NCBI GenBank assembly: GCA_036278935.1
Contig: DASUKA010000174.1
Coordinates: 1-15,536, forward strand
Direction of reading: 5' to 3'
Source of the DNA: DASSNR01 sp036278935
GTDB taxonomy: Bacteria > Gemmatimonadota > Gemmatimonadetes > Gemmatimonadales > Gemmatimonadaceae
DNA length: 15,536 nt
The translations under genes were made by a program, and so were the position numbers. The notes below the pieces were generated by a model, which saw nothing but the letters and a program-made list of their open reading frames with translations, was not told the origin of the DNA and did not search any database. Below are positions 1 to 7,235 of the stretch, piece after piece. The first letter of the stretch is position 1, and every line of letters starts with the position of its first letter.

Positions 1-164
1 GCGATGAGGGAGCGGTCACGAAGTTCGGGTGGAACGCTGGTGCCGGGATCATGTTCCATATGGTCCGCAGCAGCCTCTTCATTGAAGCACGGTACAACAG
101 CGTCATGACCAATGGCGCGCATACGAACTTCGTCCCCATCACGATCGGGCTCATGTTTCCCTGA
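1..164 (+). CDS. Outer-membrane beta-barrel protein, C-terminal fragment
   Basis: The first complete in-frame codon is at position 3 and the frame stays open to a TGA at 162-164, giving the last 53 residues of a protein that begins before the window. The fragment alternates polar and hydrophobic residues in beta-strand style (for example SSLFIEARYN and FVPITIGLMFP) and ends two residues after an Met-Phe pair. This is typical of the last strand of an outer-membrane barrel, whose C-terminal aromatic residue is read by the BAM machinery. It resembles the end of the next gene (HVGVMFGL), so the two may be tandem paralogues. The ligand and function are unknown; a porin-like or adhesin-like small barrel is an inference. 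Confidence 0.7.
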   Translation, partial: DEGAVTKFGWNAGAGIMFHMVRSSLFIEARYNSVMTNGAHTNFVPITIGLMFP

Positions 165-184
165 CGCCTCCCCGGCTGCATCCA

Positions 185-223
185 AACGCGCGCTGCCTCG
201 TCCTGAACAAGGCAGCGCGCGTT
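185..223 (+). terminator. Strong hairpin after the first barrel gene
   Basis: A perfect 14-bp inverted repeat (185-198 pairing with 210-223, arm AACGCGCGCTGCCT) encloses an 11-nt loop. It begins 20 nt after the stop codon of the upstream gene and lies before the next gene. The stem is very stable, but no clear T tract follows, only TTCGTGTATT, so it may act as a weak or Rho-independent-like terminator or as a 3' end stabiliser. A smaller 7-bp hairpin (247-263, CGCGCCA/TGGCGCG, loop TCG) lies in the leader of the next gene. Confidence 0.6.
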
Positions 224-292
224 CGTGTATTACCCCTGTGCACTCCCGCGCCATCGTGGCGCGGCCACCACCACCCGGGGAGGGATTCTGTC

Positions 293-1012
293 ATGCGTCG
301 GTCTGCGCCATTGGCGGTGCTGGGTGCCATCTTGCTGGGAACGGGCACCGCTTCCGCACAGGTCTTCCATCTCAAACCGGCCCCCGGGCCGAGCCGGAGT
401 TACCTCGGGGGCGGGGTGGAATACGGACAGCCGCAGGGCGAATTCGCCGACTTCGTGGGTCATAGCTGGGGGGTGGGCGGAAATTACATCTTCAGGCTCG
501 ACCACGCCGGCATTCTCGGGCTTCGCGCCGATGTTCACTACCTGAACTACGGACACGAGCGGAATCGCGCCTTGTTGAGCCAGACGATCGGCGGGCGCAT
601 AGACGTGGACGTGACGACCGACAACAACATCCTGCTGGCCGGCATCGGTCCGCAGCTGCTGCTCCCGACCGGCGCCATCCGCCCCTATCTCACCGGCAAC
701 GTGGGGCTTGCCTACTTTTTCACCAAGTCCTCCGTGGAAGGGACGGGGAGCCAGGAGGCGTTCGCCAGCACCACGAACTTTGACGACGCCGTCTTTGCCT
801 GGAGTGGGGCCGCGGGGCTGTACATCCCCCTCCGTGGCGGGATGCACCCGATCTCACTCGACCTGGGTGCGCGATACCAGGCCAACGGCAACGTGCGCTA
901 CCTGCGCAAGGGCAGCATCACGGACAACCCCGACGGGACGATCTCCTTCATCCCCATTCGGAGTCAGGCGAACATGATCATCTATCATGTCGGGGTGATG
1001 TTCGGCCTGTAG
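293..1012 (+). CDS. Exported outer-membrane beta-barrel protein
   Basis: This 239-residue protein starts with a classical Sec signal peptide: MRR, a hydrophobic stretch, and a likely cut after TASA near residue 22. The mature part alternates polar and hydrophobic residues in repeated strands, is rich in Gly, Tyr and Asn, and ends with HVGVMFGL, as expected for an 8- to 10-strand outer-membrane barrel of the OmpA/OmpW-like size class. The start is an ATG preceded by GGGGAGGG at a suitable distance. It follows the tail of a similar barrel gene after a strong hairpin, so it is probably its own transcription unit. No catalytic or ligand motif is visible and the specific role is unknown. The barrel assignment rests on pattern, length and signal peptide. 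Confidence 0.75.
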   Translation: MRRSAPLAVLGAILLGTGTASAQVFHLKPAPGPSRSYLGGGVEYGQPQGEFADFVGHSWGVGGNYIFRLDHAGILGLRADVHYLNYGHERNRALLSQTIGGRIDVDVTTDNNILLAGIGPQLLLPTGAIRPYLTGNVGLAYFFTKSSVEGTGSQEAFASTTNFDDAVFAWSGAAGLYIPLRGGMHPISLDLGARYQANGNVRYLRKGSITDNPDGTISFIPIRSQANMIIYHVGVMFGL

Positions 1013-1034
1013 CAGCGCGAGGTGCGGCGGATCG

Positions 1035-1083
1035 GTGGGGTCGGCTCCCGGATCATGGTGCGCGAGTCAGGAGCCGACCCCAC
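1035..1083. repeat. REP-like 14-bp perfect palindrome
   Basis: GTGGGGTCGGCTCC (1035-1048) and its exact complement GGAGCCGACCCCAC (1070-1083) flank a 21-nt loop. The element lies between two convergent genes, and its right arm is inside the last codons of the membrane protease gene, whose stop codon is in the loop. It could act as a bidirectional terminator, although no T tract follows. The GGGGTCGGCTCC core also resembles the REP palindromes mobilised by RAYT transposases, and no such transposase is in this window. Whether it is repeated elsewhere in the genome cannot be seen from here. Confidence 0.6.
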
Positions 1084-2239
1084 TCCCGTTCCGTGCTTCG
1101 TGCGCCCCGAGCCGCTCGTCCCCCAGCTCTACTTTCGTGGCGAGGAAGTCGAGCATGTCCTTGAGCGTGATCACGCCGGCCAACTCGCCATCCCGTGCAA
1201 CGAGCAGTCGCGAGGCGCCCGAGCGCTGCATCATCGCGAGCGCCTGCACCGCATCCATGTCGGGATCCACGCTCGTGGCGGGCGAACAGTGCTCCATCAC
1301 CGAGCCGACCGTGCGCTCACTCCATTCGTCGCTCGGGATGGCCTTGACCTGGCGCGTGGTGATGCACCCGGCGAGCCGGCCGCGCTCCACCACGGGAAAG
1401 AACTTGAAGTGGAACCGGTAGATGTAGTCGTCCACCAGGTCACGAATCGACGTGGTGGGCGCGACGGTCACCGGATTCGGCGTCATGAAGCGGCGCACCG
1501 GCTCCCCTTCCAGCGCGCGGCGGAGCAACAGTTGCTGGTACGAGCTGGCCGCCGCGCTCCGCACGAAGAGGCCGAGGATGAACCACCAGATTCCCTGAAT
1601 GAAATCGCCGAAGAGCACGCTCACGACACCGGCGGCGATGAGCAGCGCGCCGAATCCCGACCCGATGCGCGAGGCCACCCGTGTGGCGCGCCGCAGGCTC
1701 TTCCAGCGCGCCCAGAGAAATGACCGGAGCACCCGGCCGCCATCGAGCGGGAAGGCGGGAATGAGATTGAAGATGGCGAGCGCGATGTTGATCAGCGCCA
1801 GGTAATCGAGCACCGCCGTGATCGCGAGCGGCCAGAACTTCGAGCCGGCCAGCGCGAGCACGTAGCACACCACACCGATCAGGACGCTCGCGATCGGACC
1901 GGCGATGGCCATCCGGAACTCCACCGTCGCGCTTGGCGGCTCCTCGGTCATCTCGGCCACGCCGCCGAAGATGAAGAGCGTGATCCCCTTCATCGGGAGC
2001 CCGTATCGGCGCGCCACCACCGAGTGAAAGAACTCGTGCACGACGATCGATAAAAACAGCCCGACCGCGCCCGCCACACCCATCGCCCAGTACGTGCCGG
2101 CGGAGAGGCCGCGGACGTACGCGGGGAAGACACCGGTCGCAAGCGACCAGATGATGAGAATCGCGAGCAGAAACCAGCTCGCGTCGATGCTGACCGCGAA
2201 CCCCGACAGGTTGAACAGGTGGTAGCGCCTACCGAACAT
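1067..2239 (-). CDS. Site-2-protease-family (M50) membrane zinc metalloprotease with two CBS domains
   Basis: This 390-residue protein is an intramembrane protease of the SpoIVFB/Rip type. Several transmembrane segments are clear. The zinc-binding HEFFH motif (residues 68-72) lies in a membrane helix, and the second signature, NLIPAFPLDGGR with the metal-ligand Asp at residue 166, lies in a later one. Two CBS domains follow at about residues 251-302 and 314-368. In this family they are thought to sense adenine nucleotides and gate proteolysis. The substrate is unknown; relatives release anti-sigma factors or process membrane regulators. I prefer the ATG at 2239, which has GGGAG 8 nt upstream, over the in-frame GTG at 2269, which lacks one. 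The gene is convergent with the barrel gene on its left and ends inside a REP-like palindrome. Confidence 0.92.
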   Translation of the reverse strand: MFGRRYHLFNLSGFAVSIDASWFLLAILIIWSLATGVFPAYVRGLSAGTYWAMGVAGAVGLFLSIVVHEFFHSVVARRYGLPMKGITLFIFGGVAEMTEEPPSATVEFRMAIAGPIASVLIGVVCYVLALAGSKFWPLAITAVLDYLALINIALAIFNLIPAFPLDGGRVLRSFLWARWKSLRRATRVASRIGSGFGALLIAAGVVSVLFGDFIQGIWWFILGLFVRSAAASSYQQLLLRRALEGEPVRRFMTPNPVTVAPTTSIRDLVDDYIYRFHFKFFPVVERGRLAGCITTRQVKAIPSDEWSERTVGSVMEHCSPATSVDPDMDAVQALAMMQRSGASRLLVARDGELAGVITLKDMLDFLATKVELGDERLGAHEARNGSGVGS

Positions 2240-2319
2240 GGCAGGCGCTCCCAAACCGAGATGTCGCACGTGCGCTCATTCGTGGCATCCGATCTGCCCG
2301 GCGCCCTGCGTCACGATCC

Positions 2320-2357
2320 GCCACGGTGGCGAGCGGCCAGTGCCGCGCCACCGTGGC
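2320..2357 (-). terminator. Perfect 12-bp hairpin between two minus-strand genes
   Basis: GCCACGGTGGCG (2320-2331) pairs exactly with CGCCACCGTGGC (2346-2357) around a 14-nt loop. On the minus strand it begins 25 nt after the stop of the small hydrophilic gene and precedes the membrane protease gene. It fits a terminator or an mRNA-stabilising 3' hairpin that separates the two units. There is no T tract on either side, so intrinsic termination is not certain. Confidence 0.5.
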
Positions 2358-2382
2358 AGTGCGCGCAGCGGCGGCGCCCGCC

Positions 2383-2835
2383 TCACGACTCCCGGTGATG
2401 CGACGAGCGGCGCGATGGATTCCGCTCGTCCTCGTGCGCCCCGGGCGCCGAGCGCTGCCGCTCCTCGTCTTCCTCCGCGCCCTCCGCCTCGAGCTCCTGC
2501 GGCCGGTCGGTGATCGGCGCGCCGCTCGGGCCCACGTTCAACCCCCCCAGCACCTCCCCGTCCCGCGGTACGAGCTCAGAGCCGCCGGCGTCGGCGTACC
2601 CCTCGGCGCCACGTTCACCCTGCCCCCATGACGCCATTCCGCGAAGCTCGGCATCATCCGGCGCCCGGCCGCCAGAGGCTGGATAGACTCTGGAATCACC
2701 CACCATATCCCGCCGTCCCTGTCCCCCGCCCGGCTCCCCGCTCTCCTGGGGATTCCGCCCGGACGCTGCCTGACGGCCACCCGCCTGGCCTGTTGACCTG
2801 GTGCTGCGCTGTTTCTTCCGCTTCTTGTTCGCCAT
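2383..2835 (-). CDS. Small hydrophilic protein of unknown function
   Basis: I do not recognise a named family. The 150-residue product starts with a lysine/arginine-rich segment (MANKKRKKQRSTRSTGQ). It continues with a Gly/Pro/Glu-rich middle containing the orderly stretches VYPASGG, ASWGQGERGAEGY and GGSELVPRDGE, and ends with a charged, probably disordered tail. It has no signal peptide, membrane segment or cysteine pair. The start is supported by GGAGGAGG placed 7 nt before the ATG, the best ribosome-binding site in the window. Similar short proteins with a WGQGERG-like motif are, from memory, annotated only as hypothetical. The basic N-terminus could bind nucleic acid, but this is speculation. 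The 5' leader carries alternative hairpins, described separately. Confidence 0.75.
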   Translation of the reverse strand: MANKKRKKQRSTRSTGQAGGRQAASGRNPQESGEPGGGQGRRDMVGDSRVYPASGGRAPDDAELRGMASWGQGERGAEGYADAGGSELVPRDGEVLGGLNVGPSGAPITDRPQELEAEGAEEDEERQRSAPGAHEDERNPSRRSSHHRES

Positions 2836-2863
2836 TGCGTCGCCTCCTCCAGGGCTGCACTTT

Positions 2864-2896
2864 CCGGCACGCGAGTGCCGGCACTGCCGCCGGCAC
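2864..2896 (-). repeat. Mutually exclusive hairpins in the leader of the small gene
   Basis: The segment GTGCCGGC (plus-strand 2875-2882) can pair with CCGGCAC at 2864-2870 (7 bp, GCGA loop) or with GCCGGCAC at 2889-2896 (8 bp, 6-nt loop), but not with both. On the minus strand the block begins 14 nt upstream of the GGAGGAGG ribosome-binding site (2843-2850) of the small hydrophilic gene. The arrangement may simply reflect three copies of a short GTGCCGG repeat. It could also form competing RNA structures near the ribosome-binding site. Confidence 0.4.
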
Positions 2897-2943
2897 CTTC
2901 CTGCCGGTTCCTGACCATCCCTGCACAGCCCGTGCTTGCGAAT

Positions 2944-3034
2944 GGGTTATGGGTTGTGCGTTATGAGTTCTGAGTTGTGGGACGGAGTGCGGGAGAGGGC
3001 TGTCCCATAACGCATAACGCGTAACGCATAACCC
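2944..3034. repeat. Low-complexity imperfect inverted repeat (GGGTTATG-type)
   Basis: The left arm (2944-2982) is built from degenerate GGGTTATG/GTTATGCG-like units. The right arm (3003-3034, beginning TCCCATAACGCATAACGC) is largely its reverse complement. Aligning them requires one 7-nt insertion in the left arm and a few substitutions. The central spacer is 20 nt. The element fills the space between a divergent gene pair and ends 16 nt before the Smr gene. It breaks the codon usage of its surroundings and has the look of a dispersed intergenic element rather than coding DNA. Confidence 0.65.
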
Positions 3035-3050
3035 TCTCGCGCCCCCGTCC

Positions 3051-3662
3051 ATGCCCCAGCACCGACCCCCGCTCACCCCGCTCTTTCGCGCGCTCGATGA
3101 AGCACGGTTTGGCGCGGAGCGCACGCTCAACCTGCACACGGCGCTCCCGTCCCCCTACCATGCCGCGCGGCGTGCGGAGATGTGGCTGCGCGAGCAGCAG
3201 GTGGCGAGTGCGGGCGAGGTGCTGGTCATCACGGGGCGCGGGAGCCACAGCGCGGACAATGTGTCGGTGGTGCGCGAGGCGATCGTGAAGCTCCTGGCCT
3301 CGCTGCGCCGGCGCGGCGTCGTGAGCGGCGTCGAGGAACACGGCCCCGGCTCGTTCGTGGTGCGATTGGCGCCGGTGACCGCGCTCCGCGATGCACCTCG
3401 CCGGCGGCGTGAACGCACCCCGCCGCGGGTCGCTGATCCACGCGCCCTGGCGGGCCTGTCCGACGACACGCGCGAGCTCCTCCGCGCGCTTGCCATGCGC
3501 GCGCTCGAGGAGCTACGGATCGACACGCCGGACCGCTTCCTGGAAAGCGAGATGCGCGCACAGTTCGCGAGTCTGGCACCGAGCGTGCCCGAAGGCCCTG
3601 ACCACGAAGCACGCTTCCGCGCCGCGATTGCGGCGGCGCTGGCCGTGTACGACGACGGGTAG
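3051..3662 (+). CDS. Smr-domain (MutS2 C-terminal-type) protein
   Basis: The 203-residue product carries an Smr domain at about residues 25-108. It has a variant of the LDLHG entry motif (LNLHTALPSP), an amphipathic helix (AEMWLREQQ), a core strand and loop VLVITGRGSHS where the family usually has HGKG, and a final strand GPGSFVVRL. Smr domains are DNA or RNA endonuclease/binding modules found alone or at the end of MutS2. The changes LDLHG to LNLHT and HGKG to TGRG make catalytic activity uncertain. Residues 112-203 form a charged, probably helical extension without a recognised domain. The ATG at 3051 has no clear Shine-Dalgarno sequence and follows the palindromic repeat closely, so it may be a weak or leaderless start. 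Confidence 0.8.
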   Translation: MPQHRPPLTPLFRALDEARFGAERTLNLHTALPSPYHAARRAEMWLREQQVASAGEVLVITGRGSHSADNVSVVREAIVKLLASLRRRGVVSGVEEHGPGSFVVRLAPVTALRDAPRRRRERTPPRVADPRALAGLSDDTRELLRALAMRALEELRIDTPDRFLESEMRAQFASLAPSVPEGPDHEARFRAAIAAALAVYDDG

Positions 3663-3714
3663 TTCCGCCAGCGCCTGCCTTGTATCGCTGCCGCGCCTCC
3701 CTTACATCACAGCC

Positions 3715-4260
3715 ATGTCACTACTCAGGTGCAATCCCGGGGATCGCGATGATCTCGAGGCGTCACCGTACGACATCCTGCTGGGCCAGATCGACAGCGT
3801 GATCGCGGAGTGGCGTTCGCTGATCCGTCCATCGGCGGGAGCCGCACTGCCGCCAGCGCGGCTCCTGGATTCGCTACCCGAGATTCTGCCCCGCCTCATC
3901 CGGCTGGCGCGACTGGGCGCGCCGCAACTGGATGACGATGTCCGCCGGTGCATCGCGAGCGAACATGGCGAGTCGCGTCGCGCGGATGACATGCCCATCG
4001 ATTGGGTTGCCGAAGAGTGGAGTGCACTCAAGCGGGCATGCTGGCAGGTGCTGGCCCGGCACGGTTTCGTGAACGATACGGCGCGCCCCGCCATGGAACG
4101 GCTGGACATCCTGATCGATGACGCGGTGGGCTACACACTGCGCGGCTACTATCGCCCGGAGCTCGACACCCTCAAGGGGCGCGGCCTGGAACGGCGCGAG
4201 GAACAGCACGACCGCCGCACCCGCACGGAGGACCGGCGTTCGGAGGGCGACCCCGCGTGA
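3715..4260 (+). CDS. RsbRD N-terminal-domain-like helical protein
   Basis: This 181-residue protein appears entirely alpha-helical. Its pattern resembles the RsbRD_N domain that precedes STAS or histidine-kinase modules in stress-signalling proteins. Shared elements are an early IAEWRSLIRP segment, a following LLDSLPEILPRLIRLA helix, a central HGESRR, then a helix with EEWSALKRACWQVL, and a closing amphipathic helix ending in RGYYRPEL. Only this sensory-type domain is present. The tail (about 155-181) is highly charged and probably disordered. I use the ATG at 3715, since the longer open frame upstream overlaps the Smr gene. The stop overlaps the GTG of the MarC gene by four bases (GTGA), suggesting translational coupling. 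The family assignment is from pattern only and moderately certain. Confidence 0.6.
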   Translation: MSLLRCNPGDRDDLEASPYDILLGQIDSVIAEWRSLIRPSAGAALPPARLLDSLPEILPRLIRLARLGAPQLDDDVRRCIASEHGESRRADDMPIDWVAEEWSALKRACWQVLARHGFVNDTARPAMERLDILIDDAVGYTLRGYYRPELDTLKGRGLERREEQHDRRTRTEDRRSEGDPA

Positions 4261-4991
4261 ACGGCTTTCTGCAGTTCGCGCTCATCACCTTCACCTCCGT
4301 CCTGTTCATCGTCGATCCGATCGCCGTGATCCCCACCTACTTGGTGATCACGCAGAGCGAAACGAGCGCGCAACGTCGCGCGACCGCCCGGCGCGCCTGC
4401 ATCGCGACGGGGCTCATGCTCATCGTTTTCGCGCTGGCCGGCCGGCTCATCTTCCGGCTGTTCGGCATCACGCTGCCCGCGTTTCGCGTCGCGGGCGGGC
4501 TCATCCTCTGGCTCGTCGCCATGGACATGCTGCGCGGCGAGCGTCGGACACAGGAAAGCCCCACGGAAATCCGCGAGGGGAAGGAAAAGGAGGATGTGGC
4601 GATCACCCCGCTCGCCATCCCGATGCTCGCCGGGCCCGGCGCCATCTCCACCGTGATCGTCCTTGCCGGCCAGGCGCATTCGGCGGGCCAGCACATCGTG
4701 GTCTACGCCTCGATCATCGTCACCGCGGTGCTCTCCTGGCTTGCGCTCCTCCTCGGTGAACGGCTGGTGAGCTACCTCGGCCAGACAGGCATCCGCGTCA
4801 CCACGCGCATCATGGGATTGCTGCTGGCTGCCGTCGCGGTGCAATTCGTTCTCACCGGCGTGAAGGATGGGCTGGGACAGACGATCCACGCCGCCGCGTT
4901 CCGCTTCCCAGCCGATGTGTCGCTGGCTATATCCCGCACACCGCTCCACCGGCGAGAGGTCTTTCCGCTCATCGTGGCTTTCGATTCCTGA
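4257..4991 (+). CDS. MarC-family integral membrane protein
   Basis: The 244-residue product has about six transmembrane helices and both halves of the MarC signature: FIVDPIAVIPTYLVIT near residues 17-32, and PLAIPMLAGPGAISTVIVLA near 117-136. MarC proteins are inner-membrane proteins of unsettled function; the E. coli member was once, wrongly, tied to multiple antibiotic resistance. A charged cytoplasmic loop (GERRTQESPTEIREGKEKED) links the two halves. The GTG start at 4257 has GGAGG 10 nt upstream and overlaps the preceding stop. The last ~30 residues, after GVKDGLGQ, are not membrane-like and exceed the usual family length of about 200-215. The frame probably runs on through what was once intergenic DNA. 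The peptidase gene begins 11 nt downstream. Confidence 0.9.
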   Translation: MNGFLQFALITFTSVLFIVDPIAVIPTYLVITQSETSAQRRATARRACIATGLMLIVFALAGRLIFRLFGITLPAFRVAGGLILWLVAMDMLRGERRTQESPTEIREGKEKEDVAITPLAIPMLAGPGAISTVIVLAGQAHSAGQHIVVYASIIVTAVLSWLALLLGERLVSYLGQTGIRVTTRIMGLLLAAVAVQFVLTGVKDGLGQTIHAAAFRFPADVSLAISRTPLHRREVFPLIVAFDS

Positions 4992-5002
4992 CCAGGTTCC
5001 TC

Positions 5003-7150
5003 ATGCGCCTCTCTCAACATCTTCTCCCCGGCGTTCTGATCGCCGCCTGCGCTGCCACGCTCGCCGCGCAACAGCCGCTGCCCGGCTACACGCCGTCCGC
5101 GTCCGCCGCCGAACGGACACTCGAAGCGGCCGCCATCAGGAGCCCCGACGCGACGACGGCGTCCGCGTACTCGCACACCCTCTCGCACGAAGTCCATATC
5201 GCGGGCTCGCCTGCCGACGCGCGCACACGTGATTACGTCGTGAAGCTCATGAAGCAATGGGGGCTCCAGACCCAGGTGCGCACCTATGATGTCTGGATGC
5301 CTTACACGACCGTGCTCCACGCCTGGCGCGTCGCACCCGATACGCTCGTCCTGCATCTGGCTGAAGGGCCCGTGCCGGGCGACACCACCTCGTGGACGCA
5401 ACAGGAAGCGGTCATCGCCAACGGCTACAGCGGCACGGGTGATGTGAGCGCCCCGGTGGTGTACGTGAACTACGGACTGATCGAGGACTACGCGCAGCTC
5501 GACTCGATGGGCGTTTCGGTGAAGGGGAAGATCGCCATCGCGCGCTACGGGAGGTCCTATCGCGGCATCAAGGCGCGCGAGGCGGAGAAGCGCGGCGCCG
5601 TGGGGCTCATCATCTACAGCGACCCGGAAGATGACGGCTACGTGCGCGGCGACGTCTATCCGAAGGGGCCGATGCGTCCGCCCCAGGGCGTGCAGCGCGG
5701 CAGCGTCATGAACCCCGACGGCGATCCCAGCACGCCCGGCTATCCGAGCCTGCCGGGAGCCAAGCGGTTGCCGGTGAGCCAGCTCCCGGTGTCGCACATT
5801 CCCGTGCTTCCCATGTCGTATGGCAACGCGGCCAAGCTGCTGCGCGGACTCCAGGGCGCGGACGTGCCGCAATCGTGGCAGGGTGGGCTGCCCTTCCGCT
5901 ATCACGCGGGTCCAGGCCCCGTCGCCGCGCGGCTGGTGGTCGAGAGCGACACGGCCACCGCGGCGATCAAGCCGATCTGGGATACCTTCGGCGTCGTGCG
6001 CGGGAGCGAATTCCCTGATCAGGTCGTGATCCTCGGCGGGCACCGGGATGCATGGGGTCCCGGCGCCGCCGACAATGTGAGCGGAACGGTGAGCGTGCTC
6101 GAGGCGGCGCACGCAGTGGCGCAGGCCGTGGAGCGGGGGATGCGCCCCAAGCGCACGATCATCTTCGCCACCTGGGACGCCGAGGAGTGGGGCCTGCTCG
6201 GCTCCACCGAGTACGTGGAGGACGACTCCCTGCGCCTGCAACACGGCGGCGTGGCGTATTTCAATCAGGACGTGGCGGCACAGGGCCCACTCTTCAGCGC
6301 GGGCGGTTCGCCCTCACTGCGTGCCACGCTGCGCGATGTGGTGAAGCACGTGCCCGACCCGAGCGGCAAAGGGAGCGTGTACGCCGTGTGGCGCACACGC
6401 TTGCACGTCAAGACGGGCGAAGAGCCGCGCATGGGCGATCCAGGCGGCGGTTCGGACTTCGCCGGCTTCTATAATCACCTGGGCATCCCGATTCTGGATT
6501 GGGGGTTCGGTGGCAGCGGGGGCGTCTACCATTCCCTGTACGACTCGTATCACTGGATGCACACCTTCGGCGATCCGACCTTCACGCACCACGCTGCGGC
6601 TGCCAGCATTGGCGCGGCATTGATTCTCCGCCTCGCCAACGCCGACGTTCTGCCGTACGACTACGCGGAGTATGCGCACACCATGCAGCGCTATCTCCCG
6701 TCTATCGATTCGGCGCTTACCGCGCACAAATGGAGCGGCTCGTCCGCGGTGCTCGATACCGCCATCAGCCACATGGCCGTGGCCGCGCAACAATTCGCGA
6801 GCACGCGTGACTCGGTGCTGGCCAGGGGCGAGCCGGCGCGCACCATTCTGGCGAATACCAATGCCGCGTTGCTCCGTGTGGAGCGCTCGCTCACGCGGCC
6901 GCAGGGGCTGGTGGGTCGCTCGTGGTACCGCAACCTCATCTATGTGGCCGACGAGGACAACGGATACGCGAACATGGTATTCCCGTCGGTGAACGAAGCC
7001 ATTCGCGCCGGCGACCACGCGCGCGCCGTGCACGAGCTCGCGGACCTCGCCACGCGCTTCGAAGCAGCCACGCGTGCCATTACCGACGCACAGCGCGCGC
7101 TCCTTGGGCAGCGCTCAGCGGAACACGGGAACGGGAAGGGAACGAAGTGA
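5003..7150 (+). CDS. Exported M28 metallopeptidase of the glutamate carboxypeptidase II type
   Basis: This 715-residue enzyme starts with a signal peptide (residues 1-22, ending TLAA-Q). A protease-associated (PA) domain is inserted at about 135-310, the M28 catalytic domain spans about 50-130 plus 325-545, and a transferrin-receptor-like helical dimerisation domain ends the protein. All co-catalytic zinc residues are visible: His347 (GGHRDAW), bridging Asp357 (GAADNVSG), catalytic base Glu394 with ligand Glu395 (WDAEEWG), Asp423 (FNQD) and His510 (VYHSLYDSY). The family removes C-terminal residues from small peptides. The arginine patch that gives human GCPII its glutamate preference is not obvious here, so specificity is open. 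It probably acts in the periplasm or outside the cell, in nutrient scavenging or peptide turnover. The ATG lies 11 nt after the MarC stop. Confidence 0.93.
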   Translation: MRLSQHLLPGVLIAACAATLAAQQPLPGYTPSASAAERTLEAAAIRSPDATTASAYSHTLSHEVHIAGSPADARTRDYVVKLMKQWGLQTQVRTYDVWMPYTTVLHAWRVAPDTLVLHLAEGPVPGDTTSWTQQEAVIANGYSGTGDVSAPVVYVNYGLIEDYAQLDSMGVSVKGKIAIARYGRSYRGIKAREAEKRGAVGLIIYSDPEDDGYVRGDVYPKGPMRPPQGVQRGSVMNPDGDPSTPGYPSLPGAKRLPVSQLPVSHIPVLPMSYGNAAKLLRGLQGADVPQSWQGGLPFRYHAGPGPVAARLVVESDTATAAIKPIWDTFGVVRGSEFPDQVVILGGHRDAWGPGAADNVSGTVSVLEAAHAVAQAVERGMRPKRTIIFATWDAEEWGLLGSTEYVEDDSLRLQHGGVAYFNQDVAAQGPLFSAGGSPSLRATLRDVVKHVPDPSGKGSVYAVWRTRLHVKTGEEPRMGDPGGGSDFAGFYNHLGIPILDWGFGGSGGVYHSLYDSYHWMHTFGDPTFTHHAAAASIGAALILRLANADVLPYDYAEYAHTMQRYLPSIDSALTAHKWSGSSAVLDTAISHMAVAAQQFASTRDSVLARGEPARTILANTNAALLRVERSLTRPQGLVGRSWYRNLIYVADEDNGYANMVFPSVNEAIRAGDHARAVHELADLATRFEAATRAITDAQRALLGQRSAEHGNGKGTK

Positions 7151-7235
7151 CTGGATGGGCGTACCTCTATGGGGTGCCGGAACAGCTGGCGGCACTCATG
7201 TTGCCTCTCCTCACGTAGTGCTCTCGGAGGCTCGC

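Noticed and set aside
2696..3139. A 147-residue minus-strand reading frame.
   Set aside because: It runs through the low-complexity palindrome (residues such as THNAQPITHSQ) and overlaps two better-supported genes.
4772..6244. A 490-residue minus-strand reading frame.
   Set aside because: It is antisense to the MarC and M28 genes. Its His/Arg/Gly/Ala-rich translation has no domain and is a usual GC-rich shadow.
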